From an uncultured Saprospiraceae bacterium (GTDB lineage Bacteria > Bacteroidota > Bacteroidia > Chitinophagales > Saprospiraceae), in contig CALHAM010000012.1 of assembly GCA_937934275.1 (NCBI GenBank), forward strand, positions 1 to 64,000: DNA of 64,000 nt. The letters run 5' to 3'. Below, piece by piece: positions 16,279 to 24,520 of this stretch. Every line of letters begins with the position of its first letter. Position 1 is the first letter of the stretch. A program made the translations under genes and the position numbers. The notes beneath the pieces are model-generated. The model saw only the letters and a list, made by a program, of their open reading frames with translations, made no database searches and was not told the DNA's origin.

Positions 16279-17474
16279 TGACCTGCACGCTCTCTTACCA
16301 AAAGCCCAATGCTGACTTTTGGGCTGAATACGCCCAACTGTGGCGGGAGAGTAGCCACCCGTCGCCCTTCCAGGCGCCGACTATTCTGCGCTACTACACC
16401 GAAAAACAAACCCAAAACGTGGCGCTCTTTGCTGCCCGAAAAAACGGACGCCTCGTGGGCGCTACTCTCTTGCGCTCAAGCAACGACCACTGGGGATTCC
16501 TCAGCGACCTGAAAACAGATGCCAACTTCTGCATCCTGCACCAAGACCTCAGTGCCGAACAACAGTACTGCTATTTCGAACGGCTGTTCCAAACCGCCTA
16601 CAGCGAAAACTGGAGGCTGATGCTCAACCACAAGCCCGCTTGGGCCACCTACATGCCGGCCCTCGAAGCCGCCCTCCAGAACAGTCCACTGTACTTCCTA
16701 AGCCTCGACTACTCGGTATGCCCCATCGCTGAAGCGCCTACTCCACAAGCACTCTTCGACGAAGTCCGCGCCTCTCAAAACACCCGCCGGAAGCTGAATA
16801 AGTTTGTCAAGCAAGAACAAGGTACCTTCGAAGTCCTCACAGACGACAGCGACCTCGACGGCTGGACCGAAGACTTCTGCAACGCCCACGTGCTGCGCTG
16901 GGCCTCCACACCTACCCCTTCGACCTACCGCGACTCGCGTAAACGCGAGTTTCTGAAAAACTGCTTGCGCGCTTGGCAGCACGATGGGCTGCTGGTGCGC
17001 TTTGCCCTGCGCACCCCTAAGGGAGGACGGGTCGGCCTGATGGCTGGTCTTCTCGAAGGCGAAACGCTTGTCTACCACGCCCCTACGTTCCATCCCAGCT
17101 GCGCTCACGTTAGCCCAGGCCGCGTGCTTATCTATTACATCGCCCAATGGATGGCCGAAAACGGACTGCGCCGGCTTGACTTTGGCGACGGCAATGAACC
17201 TTACAAATATTATGTGGCCTCGCAAAATCAGGTATTGCGCCGCGTGTTCGCCGCCCGCAAAAGCCATCTGAACTTCATCCTGAAGACGCGCTTCATCCAA
17301 GCGGTGCGCGAAAATGCGCGCTTGTACGACCTCTATCAAAGCCGCCTTAAACCCCTGTATCGGAATCTACGCGCCAAAATCGCTTTCCTTTTCGCCCTTC
17401 TCACAACCCTTGACGGTTGTGAGGCTCCGCCTGCCAACGCCTTCGGTTCGTTACTCACCCCCCTGCTTTCGTAA
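16275..17474 (+). CDS. GNAT/FemAB-like transferase, paralogue 1
   Basis: 399 residues. It has the Acetyltransf_6/FemAB-like GNAT pattern: an N-terminal LWRESSHPSPFQAP, GFLSDLKTDANF, LRRLDFGDGNEPYKYYVASQNQVLRRVFAARK and a C-terminal basic tail. The protein at 18370 shares the motifs LSDLKTD, CNAHxxRWAxTPTPS and LDFGDGNEPYKY, so the two are paralogues. Family members transfer acyl or aminoacyl groups onto glycans or cell-wall precursors. The last ~18 residues (DGCEAPPANAFGSLLTPLLS) have no counterpart in the paralogue and are encoded over a 9-bp perfect hairpin. Starts at 16275 or 16278 are both possible. Confidence 0.72.
   Translation: MMTCTLSYQKPNADFWAEYAQLWRESSHPSPFQAPTILRYYTEKQTQNVALFAARKNGRLVGATLLRSSNDHWGFLSDLKTDANFCILHQDLSAEQQYCYFERLFQTAYSENWRLMLNHKPAWATYMPALEAALQNSPLYFLSLDYSVCPIAEAPTPQALFDEVRASQNTRRKLNKFVKQEQGTFEVLTDDSDLDGWTEDFCNAHVLRWASTPTPSTYRDSRKREFLKNCLRAWQHDGLLVRFALRTPKGGRVGLMAGLLEGETLVYHAPTFHPSCAHVSPGRVLIYYIAQWMAENGLRRLDFGDGNEPYKYYVASQNQVLRRVFAARKSHLNFILKTRFIQAVRENARLYDLYQSRLKPLYRNLRAKIAFLFALLTTLDGCEAPPANAFGSLLTPLLS
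17400..17423 (+). terminator. Intragenic perfect 9-bp inverted repeat (possible attenuator)
   Basis: Arms 17400-17408 (ctcacaacc) and 17415-17423 (ggttgtgag), loop of 6. It lies inside the 3' end of the first GNAT gene. No T-tract follows, so it is not a classical terminator; an RNA structure slowing transcription or stabilising the upstream message is possible. Confidence 0.35.
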
Positions 17475-17517
17475 ACGGCTCAGCGCCATTTTTTCACCCG
17501 TCTCAATTCCTCGTGTT

Positions 17518-18303
17518 ATGAACATTATTGACGCCGTTAAAGACAAGCAGGTATGGAACTCCGACGAGGTTATTCGCACATACGCATCGGTAGCTAACCT
17601 GCAAAAGCCTGAACAGGCCATCCTCAACGCTCTGCGCAACCACCTGCCCAACTGGCGCATGCTCGACTTAGGCGTCGGTGGTGGGCGCACTACGGTGCAC
17701 TTCGAGCCAATCGTCTACGAGTACCACGGCACCGACTACGCTGAGCGCATGGTGGAGGCCTGCCTTCAGCGCTTCCCGAGCGCTGGTCCGCGAACGCGCT
17801 TCTTCGTGCTCGATGCCACTGACATGAGCGGTATCCCCAACCAATACTATGACTTCATCCTGTTTAGCTTCAACGGCATTGACTGCATAGGCCCTAACGA
17901 CCGCGAAAAAGTCTTCCGCGAAGTACAGCGCGTGTGCAAGCCAGGCGGATATTTTGCTTTCTCAAGCCACAATTTGCTCTATCTGCCCAAGATGTATCGG
18001 CTGAAGTGGTATCGCCGCTGGCGAGAACTGCTCTACCAGTTTTACCGCATCGCTATGCTAACGTACTACAATGGCCTGCCGGGAAAGTACGCCGACAAAA
18101 AGTTTGCAGTCTTGCGCGACGGCGTAGAGCACTTCTCTTTGAGCATCTACTACATTCAGCCGGAATACCAGGTGTGGCAACTGCAACGCTTAGGCTTCCG
18201 AAATGTACGCGTGTTTTCTTACAAAACAGGTCAGGAAATCGATCACTCGCGCCTGAACACCCTGAACGCCGACGCCTGGGTGTACTATTTGTGCGAGGTC
18301 TGA
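17518..18303 (+). CDS. Class I SAM-dependent methyltransferase
   Basis: 261 residues from the ATG at 17518. The frame continues upstream into the GNAT gene, but the start after the 43-bp gap fits the protein. SAM-binding motif I is MLDLGVGGGRTT (~48-59) and motif II ends the next strand at YHGTDYAERM; an acidic residue follows the strand DFILFSFNGIDCI. The C-terminal CKPGGYFAFSSHN is motif VI of class I enzymes. It probably O- or N-methylates a sugar or a small precursor, given its place between two GNAT genes. The exact acceptor is unknown. Confidence 0.8.
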   Translation: MNIIDAVKDKQVWNSDEVIRTYASVANLQKPEQAILNALRNHLPNWRMLDLGVGGGRTTVHFEPIVYEYHGTDYAERMVEACLQRFPSAGPRTRFFVLDATDMSGIPNQYYDFILFSFNGIDCIGPNDREKVFREVQRVCKPGGYFAFSSHNLLYLPKMYRLKWYRRWRELLYQFYRIAMLTYYNGLPGKYADKKFAVLRDGVEHFSLSIYYIQPEYQVWQLQRLGFRNVRVFSYKTGQEIDHSRLNTLNADAWVYYLCEV

Positions 18304-18369
18304 GCCAACGAATGCTTCCCTTGAGCCGATAGACGGAGGACTCGAATTAGTTCCCTTTTTTAAATTCTT

Positions 18370-19524
18370 ATGTCTCGCACATCACTGTTATCTGCCGAAC
18401 GACTCTCGGACGACTTCTGGGAAGCTTACCAACAACTCTGGCAAAACAGCGCGGAGCGCTCGCCGTTTGAAGCCCCGCAATTGCTGCGCTACTTGGCGGC
18501 CAACACCTCGAAGACGGTAACAGCCTTTGCCTATTATCGGGGCGACGCAATGCGCGGCGCTGTGGTGCTCAAGGAGCGACACAAGGTATGTACTTTCCTA
18601 AGCGACCTAAAGACAGACGTCAACACCTTTGTATTTGCTCAAGACTGCTCACTCGCAGAGCAGCGAGTTTTTTTTGAGAAGCTCTTGACGGTGCTTGGCA
18701 GTAGAGGTTGGTCTTTAGAACTAAACCACTATCCGCTGCAGGATCAGTTTACCGCTGCCCTCGAAGCGGCAGCACGCACCCGAGGCTTGCATTGGACGCT
18801 TGTGCCACATTCAGTGTGCCCGCTCTTGACGGCTGAAAACCCGTCTAAACTGGAGGAGTACCTGCGCAAAAACCAGCGCTATCGCTACTATGCCCATCGC
18901 TTAGGCACCCAATTCGGCGCTGTTTTTCGGGCGCAACTCGACGCTGGGGACCTTGAAGCGTGGGTATTGAGCTACTGCAACGCCCACATCCAGCGCTGGG
19001 CAAACACACCTACTCCTTCGGCGTTTCGGGAAGCGAAGCGACGAGCCTTCTTGTTGGGCTGCCTGCGCGCGTGGCACCAAGACCTCCTCCTCGTGCGCTT
19101 CTCGCTGCACCTGCCCGATAACAAGCCCATTGCTTTCGCCCTTGGGCTGTTGCAACCTCCAGCCCTTATCTTTCACGCTACTACCTTCGACCCCACCTTT
19201 GCCCGCTATAGCCCAGGCAAAGCCCTCATCTTTCACATTGGAGCTTGGATGGCACAAAACCACCTGTCGGTGTTGGACTTTGGCGACGGCAATGAGCCTT
19301 ACAAGTACGATGTCGCCACTACAGAGCGTTCCCTGTGCCGCGTATTCATCTGCTCACCCAGACATCTGCGCTGCCGCACCAAAGCTCGCTCGTTCCAATG
19401 GCTGAAGGCACACCCACAAGTAGAGCGCCTCTATCGCTTTAACATAAAGCCATGGGCTGCTAAAATAGCCATCTTTCTGCACGCTATGCGGGAAATGCTG
19501 GAAGCCCTCCTAGCCGGTATTTAA
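18370..19524 (+). CDS. GNAT/FemAB-like transferase, paralogue 2
   Basis: 384 residues, same architecture as the gene at 16275: LWQNSAERSPFEAP, TFLSDLKTDVNTF, CNAHIQRWANTPTPS, VLDFGDGNEPYKYDVA, RSLCRVFICSP. The shared motifs run the length of both proteins, so they arose by duplication, now separated by a methyltransferase gene. The two may act on different acceptors or form a heteromer. No signal peptide, so it probably acts in the cytoplasm on an activated precursor. Substrate unknown. Confidence 0.72.
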   Translation: MSRTSLLSAERLSDDFWEAYQQLWQNSAERSPFEAPQLLRYLAANTSKTVTAFAYYRGDAMRGAVVLKERHKVCTFLSDLKTDVNTFVFAQDCSLAEQRVFFEKLLTVLGSRGWSLELNHYPLQDQFTAALEAAARTRGLHWTLVPHSVCPLLTAENPSKLEEYLRKNQRYRYYAHRLGTQFGAVFRAQLDAGDLEAWVLSYCNAHIQRWANTPTPSAFREAKRRAFLLGCLRAWHQDLLLVRFSLHLPDNKPIAFALGLLQPPALIFHATTFDPTFARYSPGKALIFHIGAWMAQNHLSVLDFGDGNEPYKYDVATTERSLCRVFICSPRHLRCRTKARSFQWLKAHPQVERLYRFNIKPWAAKIAIFLHAMREMLEALLAGI

Positions 19525-19538
19525 AACAACTTTCATCC

Positions 19539-20612
19539 ATGCCACATGTCGCCATCTTGCAAAATGAAGTGCCTGACGACCACCTTTTGTGGATCCACGC
19601 TTGCGCTGAGCGCGCCGAAGAATTGACTTGGGAAGTCGTAGACCTCACTCGCGCCGATTGGCTGGAGCGCATGCACCGAGGCCGCTTCGATGCGATGCTG
19701 GCTACTCCCCCGGGCTGGAACACTGCTTTTCGCATTCTCTTCGACGAGCGCTTGACCATCCTGCACCACGTGCTGGGCATACCGGTGTATCCTTCTTTCG
19801 AGGAAATTCAAATTTATGAAAACAAGAAGTACCTCGCTTACTGGCTAGAAGCCCGCGGTATTCCACACCCAAAGACGTGGGTATTTTATTACCGCGAGGA
19901 GGCCCTTCATTTTCTGAACCAAGCGACCTTTCCGCTGGTGGGCAAAACCAGTATAGGCGGTGGCGGCAGTGGGGTGGTGATGTTGGAAAACGAAAAGATG
20001 GCCCGCCAATACGTAGAAAATGTTTTTTCAGGCCGAGGAGCTCAACTGCGGGTAGGGCCTAAATGGCGGAAGAAGGGCTTCTTTAGCCGAGCGCTGCGCA
20101 AGTTGCTGCGGCCGCAGGAGTTGCAGCAAAAGCTGCAGCAATACCGCCTTCAGCGCTCCGATGTGCAGCGCGATTTCGTTCTCTTGCAAGCGTATGTGCC
20201 GCATGCCTATGAATGGCGCGTAGTGCGCATTGGCGACTCCTTCTTTGCCCACAAAAAGCTCAAGAAAGGCGCCATGGCCAGCGGCAGCCTACTCAAGAAC
20301 TACGACAACCCACCGCTGGATCTCTTTGACTTTGTAGAAGCCATCACCGAGCCGTACGGTTTTCTCTCGCAGGCGGTAGACCTCTTTGAGGCTCCTGACG
20401 GGAATGGGTATTGGGTCAATGAGATGCAGTGCATTTTCGGACAATCGGACCCCTATCAGATGTTGGTAGACGGCCAGCCCGGGCGCTATCGGCGCATGGA
20501 GGGACGGTGGGTGTTCGAGCCGGGCGATTTCAATCGCTTGGAGTGCTTTGCGCTGCGCGTAGAGCACGTATTGCAGCTGTTGCACGAGCGAAAAGCGGAG
20601 GTGTGCCCATGA
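19539..20612 (+). CDS. ATP-grasp ligase of the polysaccharide locus
   Basis: 357 residues of ATP-grasp type. The nucleotide-binding part is seen in YENKKYLAYWLEARGIPHPKTWVFY, FPLVGKTSIGGGGSGV (Gly-rich loop), QRDFVLLQAYVPHAYEWRVVRIGDSFFA and YWVNEMQCIFG (metal-binding Glu-x-x). It resembles RimK/CPSase-like ligases that join a carboxylate to an amine using ATP. In this locus it could add an amino acid to a sugar or an acid, complementing the asparagine-synthase-like and GNAT genes. It is 14 bp after paralogue 2 and overlaps the next gene by 4 bp (ATGA). Confidence 0.75.
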   Translation: MPHVAILQNEVPDDHLLWIHACAERAEELTWEVVDLTRADWLERMHRGRFDAMLATPPGWNTAFRILFDERLTILHHVLGIPVYPSFEEIQIYENKKYLAYWLEARGIPHPKTWVFYYREEALHFLNQATFPLVGKTSIGGGGSGVVMLENEKMARQYVENVFSGRGAQLRVGPKWRKKGFFSRALRKLLRPQELQQKLQQYRLQRSDVQRDFVLLQAYVPHAYEWRVVRIGDSFFAHKKLKKGAMASGSLLKNYDNPPLDLFDFVEAITEPYGFLSQAVDLFEAPDGNGYWVNEMQCIFGQSDPYQMLVDGQPGRYRRMEGRWVFEPGDFNRLECFALRVEHVLQLLHERKAEVCP

Positions 20613-21655
20613 GGGTGCTGTTTGTGTTTAGCGGCAATTCTAAGGCCTTTCCAGTGTCGCCCTTCACCCACGCGCAAGCGGAGTCTTTGCGGGCGCGCGG
20701 CATTGAGGTGGATTATTTCCCCATCCAAGGCAAGGGGTGGAAGAATTACTGGCGCAACATCGGGCCGCTGCGCCGGCATTTGCGCACACAGCGCTACGAT
20801 CTCATTCACGCCCACTATTCGCTGTGCGGCTGGGTGGCCGTGTTGGCGGCCTTAGGGCGCGTACCAGTAGTGGTGTCGCTCATGGGCGACGATGCACAGG
20901 GTACGTTTGTGGCCCCTGGACGCATTGAGTGGAAAAGCCGTATACCGATTGCGCTAACCCGCCTACTACAGCCCTTTGTGAGAGCGATGATTTGCAAAGC
21001 GCCCGACCTGACGCGGGTAGTGTGGCGCAAGCGCATCGCACATGTCGTTCCCAATGGCGTTCGCTTAGAACAATTCCAGCTCATGCCGGGCGGCTGTCGC
21101 CAGGCTTTAGGCTGGCACCCAGGACGACAATACGTATTGTTCTTAGGAAACCCGAACGACCCCAACAAGAACATCCGCTTGGTTCAGGAGGCCATGCTCC
21201 TACTCGAGCACCCCGATGTGGAGTTGGCAGCTCCTTATCCGGTCAAGCACGAACAGGTGGTGCGGTTGCTCAATAGCGCTGATGTGCTGGCGCTGTGTTC
21301 CTTTGGCGAAGGCTCGCCCAACGTCATCAAAGAAGCCATGGCCTGCAACTGCCCCATTGTGAGCACGCCGGCGGGAGATGCGCCTTGGGTGTTGGGCACG
21401 ACACCGGGCTGTTATTTGGCCGGCTATGACCCCGCCGATTTTGCCGAGAAGCTGCGCCGGGCGCTTCAATTCGCTCGCGAAAAAGGGCGCACGCGCGGGC
21501 GCGAACGCCTCCTTGAGTTGGGCCTCGATGCAGAGAGTGTGGCTCGGCGCATCGAGGGCATCTACAGGCAGGTACTAGGGTGGTCGCCTCTTGGTCTTGA
21601 GCGGCAGGGAGCCGAAAAGCAAAGCCAGGTCCCTGGCGACGCTACTCTGAAATAG
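20609..21655 (+). CDS. GT4-family glycosyltransferase
   Basis: 348 residues from the ATG at 20609, overlapping the ATP-grasp stop by 4 bp. Longer readings into the ATP-grasp gene are not supported. GT-B pattern: MRVLFVFSGNSK, DLIHAHYSLCGWVAVLAAL, VVSLMGDDAQGT, ARVVPNG-like HVVPNGVRLEQF, VLFLGNPNDPNKNIRLV, ALCSFGEGSPNVIKEAMACNCPIVSTPAGDAPWVL. It is probably the last sugar transferase of this locus, retaining, with an unknown NDP-sugar donor. Pairs of glycosyltransferases of this type frequently build the repeat unit of a surface glycan. Confidence 0.88.
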   Translation: MRVLFVFSGNSKAFPVSPFTHAQAESLRARGIEVDYFPIQGKGWKNYWRNIGPLRRHLRTQRYDLIHAHYSLCGWVAVLAALGRVPVVVSLMGDDAQGTFVAPGRIEWKSRIPIALTRLLQPFVRAMICKAPDLTRVVWRKRIAHVVPNGVRLEQFQLMPGGCRQALGWHPGRQYVLFLGNPNDPNKNIRLVQEAMLLLEHPDVELAAPYPVKHEQVVRLLNSADVLALCSFGEGSPNVIKEAMACNCPIVSTPAGDAPWVLGTTPGCYLAGYDPADFAEKLRRALQFAREKGRTRGRERLLELGLDAESVARRIEGIYRQVLGWSPLGLERQGAEKQSQVPGDATLK

Positions 21656-21680
21656 CCATTGCCGCGCTAAGGTCGCCCAA

Positions 21681-21727
21681 AGGTTGCGAGAGATGTCGCA
21701 CTCATTTGGGGCGGCAACCTATTTTTG
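21681..21727 (+). terminator. Possible terminator after the polysaccharide locus
   Basis: Arms 21681-21687 (aggttgc) and 21714-21720 (gcaacct), with a smaller nested tgcga/tcgca stem, followed by ATTTTTG. The loop is large, so the call is modest. The T-run is also part of the -7 box below. Confidence 0.35.
21720..21727 (+). promoter_or_regulatory. Bacteroidota -7 box (TATTTTTG)
   Basis: Exact TAnnTTTG match 39 nt before the ATG at 21767. A TTTG lies 11 nt upstream (21705-21708), not at the usual ~19 nt. It makes a TTG start at 21725 unlikely for the phosphatase-like gene. Confidence 0.35.
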
Positions 21728-21766
21728 GGGGAAGTCGTGGTTTCATCTGTACAACCTTACGCAGAC

Positions 21767-22414
21767 ATGCACTCACCGCTTTTTCCTCGCCTAGAACAAT
21801 ACACGCGCTCTGTGCGCCAAGGCGATATTGCCTCCGAACGACTGGTGCTGCTAAACGCCTTGGCCTCGTACGCAGCTGATGTGCTGCGCTCGGGCCGTAC
21901 TGCTCGCCTCATCTTCATCTGCACCCACAATTCGCGCCGCAGCCATTTAGCCCAAGTATGGGCGCAAGTGGCGGCCCATGCGGTTGGCGCAGCGCCGGTA
22001 GAGTGCTATTCAGGTGGCACGGAAGCGACGGCCTGCAACCCGCGTACGGTAGCGGCTTTAGAGCGCGCCGGCCTGCAGACAGTGCGCATTACGGAAGGTG
22101 AAAATCCAGTTTACTTGATTAGCTACGCCGAAGGCGTTGGGCCTATCGTTGCCTTTTCTAAAGTTTACCACCAGCCCCCCAATCCCCGCGAGGGCTTTGC
22201 CGCCGTGATGACGTGCACCCAGGCGGAGGAAAACTGCCCTGTCGTTTTTGGCGCTGAGCGGCGCTTTGCGCTCGCATACGACGACCCCAAGGCCGCCGAC
22301 GGAACGCCCGAAGAAGCGGCCATCTATGATGCGCGCTGCCGCCAAATAGCCACAGAAATGTTTTACGTCTTCGAGCGCATCGCCGCAGCATTGGCTTCCT
22401 CTCAGATAAGTTGA
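21767..22414 (+). CDS. LMW protein-tyrosine-phosphatase / arsenate-reductase-like protein
   Basis: 215 residues from the ATG at 21767; a possible TTG at 21725 falls inside a -7 promoter box. The P-loop CTHNSRRS (C-x5-R-S, Cys ~52) after the strand ARLIFI is the signature of low-molecular-weight phosphatases and thioredoxin-linked arsenate reductases. A C-terminal LAYDDPKAADGTP contains the general-acid Asp pair. Cys residues in AACN and TCTQ could form redox relays, as in ArsC, so both activities are possible. It is not clearly part of the polysaccharide operon, because a terminator and promoter separate them. Confidence 0.72.
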   Translation: MHSPLFPRLEQYTRSVRQGDIASERLVLLNALASYAADVLRSGRTARLIFICTHNSRRSHLAQVWAQVAAHAVGAAPVECYSGGTEATACNPRTVAALERAGLQTVRITEGENPVYLISYAEGVGPIVAFSKVYHQPPNPREGFAAVMTCTQAEENCPVVFGAERRFALAYDDPKAADGTPEEAAIYDARCRQIATEMFYVFERIAAALASSQIS

Positions 22415-22498
22415 AGCCGCAAGCGAGCGCCTTCAGCAGCTCGCCGCCCAAGGTGCTATACGGGCACAGCCTAAAACCGAGCCAGTTCGTCGGAGGGT

Positions 22499-23782
22499 TT
22501 ACAGGGCTTCGAAAAGCCACTCGGCGAGCAGTTGGCGGTTGCGCGGCTTAATCAGGCGGCGCTGGTCCCAGCTGTTTCGAATGTTGCCCAGTTCGATGTA
22601 AACAGCAATCGGGATTTGGGTTTCGCGCAGAGTAAGCAGCCCGCGCTCAGAGACGGAGCCTTTGTAGTTTTTGTGCGCCCGATAGCGCGAATACTTAATC
22701 TGCATGATGCGCTGCATGTTCAAGGCCAGGGCTTTACTTTGTTGACAACCCGGGCGGTAGTAGAAGAAAACGTCGATCTCTTGGGTTTGATGGCGCGAGT
22801 CCACGTGAATTTCGATGAGGGTTTGCTTTTTAGCCCCCGTTTTTTGGTGTGCTTCGGCCAATTGGTTGACGAGGGTAGTGCGCTGCAGAAGGCGTTCTTT
22901 TTGGTCGAAAGGGATGGGCTGGTCGCCCCAGACGACCTCGTCCTTATCGCAAGGCAGGAAGGCGTCGTTTCGGATGCCGTCGTTGTTGTCGCGCACGATT
23001 AGGTACGCAGTGGCGCCGTGGCTGATGAGCAGGCGGGCCAACCGGAGCGTTACATCGTAGGCATACTCATCTTCACATAAGATATGGCCCTCGCGTTTGC
23101 CTTCAGCGCCTACGTCGGGGCCTCCGTGGCCGCTGATGAGGTAGAAGACTTGTCCTTTGAAACGCTGGCTAAGCAGGGGCACGTGTTGGTAGCTAGGTCC
23201 GAAGATAGGGAAAATACGCTTGCTGGAGGCAGCAGCTGCGGCTTCTTTTTTCATTTCACCCGAAAGGGCGGCCGGCACAGCCAAGGCAGCAGCAGCGGCC
23301 AGCTGTTCATCGCGGCAGTGCAGTTCGTGCCAGGGCACCCAGAGTTCTTTGTCGTCGAGAAAACTGCGGTCGCGGAGGCCCTTGGCCAACGCTTGTTTGT
23401 TGAATTCGACGATGCTCGAGGCCACCTGCCAGTTGTCGATACCCAAGGTAGAGCGCACGGTTTTGCCGTCATAGGTAACAATTTGTATGGGCAAGAGGTA
23501 GGCTGTTTTATCTTTCAAGCGATAGTCTTCCTTGAGGCTGTTGATGCGGAAAAACTCTGTGGCATTGCAGGTGTAGCCATCTAATCCGAAGCGAGCCAAT
23601 AAGTCGGGCACCGTTTCGCCGGGCTGAGCGACAGCCTCTACGTAGCGCGCGTCTGCGATGCGCGCACGCGTAGCCGCTACTGCCTTAGGCTGGCCAAACG
23701 CTTTAGCCGTCGACAAGGAAAAAAGAGCAAACACTATCCAAGGCCACCTGAGTTGCAGAGCGAAAAGAACGTGAGCTTGCAT
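22499..23782 (-). CDS. Secreted N-acetylmuramoyl-L-alanine amidase (Amidase_3-like)
   Basis: 427 residues with a signal peptide (ends near KAFG, ~30). The N-terminal half has a LysM-like QPGETVPDLLARFGLDG and a second FFRINSL segment, likely peptidoglycan-binding. The C-terminal half (~210-427) has the zinc-amidase motifs YLISGHGGPD (His ~219), CEDEYAYDV (Glu ~237), IEIHVDSR (His) and the catalytic Glu of YIELGNIRN. Such enzymes cut the amide bond between MurNAc and the stem peptide in the periplasm. The insert between the motifs (IVRDNNDGIRNDAF) is longer than in typical AmiC. A CATATTTG box lies 3-10 nt before the ATG. Confidence 0.83.
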   Translation of the reverse strand: MQAHVLFALQLRWPWIVFALFSLSTAKAFGQPKAVAATRARIADARYVEAVAQPGETVPDLLARFGLDGYTCNATEFFRINSLKEDYRLKDKTAYLLPIQIVTYDGKTVRSTLGIDNWQVASSIVEFNKQALAKGLRDRSFLDDKELWVPWHELHCRDEQLAAAAALAVPAALSGEMKKEAAAAASSKRIFPIFGPSYQHVPLLSQRFKGQVFYLISGHGGPDVGAEGKREGHILCEDEYAYDVTLRLARLLISHGATAYLIVRDNNDGIRNDAFLPCDKDEVVWGDQPIPFDQKERLLQRTTLVNQLAEAHQKTGAKKQTLIEIHVDSRHQTQEIDVFFYYRPGCQQSKALALNMQRIMQIKYSRYRAHKNYKGSVSERGLLTLRETQIPIAVYIELGNIRNSWDQRRLIKPRNRQLLAEWLFEAL

Positions 23783-23911
23783 TTAGGCAAATATGGAAAA
23801 AAATTTTGGTTGTCGAACTCAAAGAAGTGACTTTTAAAGCTATAAACGCTTGCTTTGCTGCTGCTGAGCCACAGCGAGCCGTTCCTTTGTTCACAAAACC
23901 AACCTGCGGTC

Positions 23912-24457
23912 ATGCCTACGAGCAATGCACACCTCTTAGAAGCTTACGCTACCTACCAACAGCGCGTGGAGACGCTGCTGCACCTGATGGCCTCCTACGG
24001 CAGTGAACAGCTCAACCGCTCCCCAGGTCCTGGACAATGGTCAGCCATACAGGTGGCCCATCACCTGCTGCTGGTAGAACAGTTAGCCTTGCGATACGTT
24101 AAAAAAAAGCTGAGCTTTAGGCCGGTCTTGCGAAAAGCGGGGCTGCGAGAAGCGGCCAATCGGTGGTTTTTACAGCTGTATCTGCGCACACCGCTCCGTT
24201 TTCGAGCGCCCGATGCCGTGGGCGAACAGCATCTGCCAGCTTTTGCCACGCTGGCCGACACGCGCCAGCAGTGGGAAGAGGTTAGGGAGGCTTGGCGGAA
24301 TTTCTTAGAGGAAATGCCGGAAGAGCTGAGCGATAAAGCCATTTTCCGACATCCCAGAGTGGGTCGGTTGAGTTGGCTGGGAACGTTTGCTTTTTTAAAA
24401 GCGCATCTAGAGCGCCACCGTCGGCAAGTGTTTAAAGCTCTGCAGAGGCAACGTTAA
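23912..24457 (+). CDS. DinB-like four-helix protein
   Basis: 181 residues from the ATG at 23912; the upstream reading at 23855 adds residues not expected. The pattern is a DinB/YfiT-like bundle: an N-terminal helix YATYQQRVETLLHLM, then SPGPGQWSAIQVAHHLLLVEQ (His of the metal site), a second histidine-bearing region, and a C-terminal KAHLERHRRQV with the third ligand (H-x3-H). Family members are metal-binding and include thiol transferases, but most have no known role. It converges on sdhB across a hairpin. Confidence 0.7.
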   Translation: MPTSNAHLLEAYATYQQRVETLLHLMASYGSEQLNRSPGPGQWSAIQVAHHLLLVEQLALRYVKKKLSFRPVLRKAGLREAANRWFLQLYLRTPLRFRAPDAVGEQHLPAFATLADTRQQWEEVREAWRNFLEEMPEELSDKAIFRHPRVGRLSWLGTFAFLKAHLERHRRQVFKALQRQR

Positions 24458-24463
24458 AGATTG

Positions 24464-24501
24464 GGTGCCACCTTCGACGCCTTAACGTTGAAGATGGCAC
24501 C
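24464..24501. terminator. Bidirectional terminator between convergent genes
   Basis: 16-bp stem with one mismatch and one wobble (arms 24464-24479 and 24486-24501, loop of 6). It lies 6 bp after the DinB-like stop and 19 bp before the sdhB stop, as expected of a shared terminator. T-runs on either side are weak. Confidence 0.6.
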
Positions 24502-24520
24502 TATCCGTAGAGCCGCCGGC

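Noticed and set aside
17314-17517. Upstream in-frame start of the methyltransferase
   Set aside because: The extension runs within the preceding GNAT gene; the ATG at 17518 gives a normal-length enzyme.
20429-20608. Upstream in-frame start of the GT4 gene
   Set aside because: It overlaps the ATP-grasp gene by about 180 bp; the ATG at 20609 with a 4-bp overlap begins exactly at the GT-B fold.
23084-23584. Plus-strand open frame opposite the amidase
   Set aside because: No domain or start signal; the minus strand encodes an amidase with zinc-site motifs.
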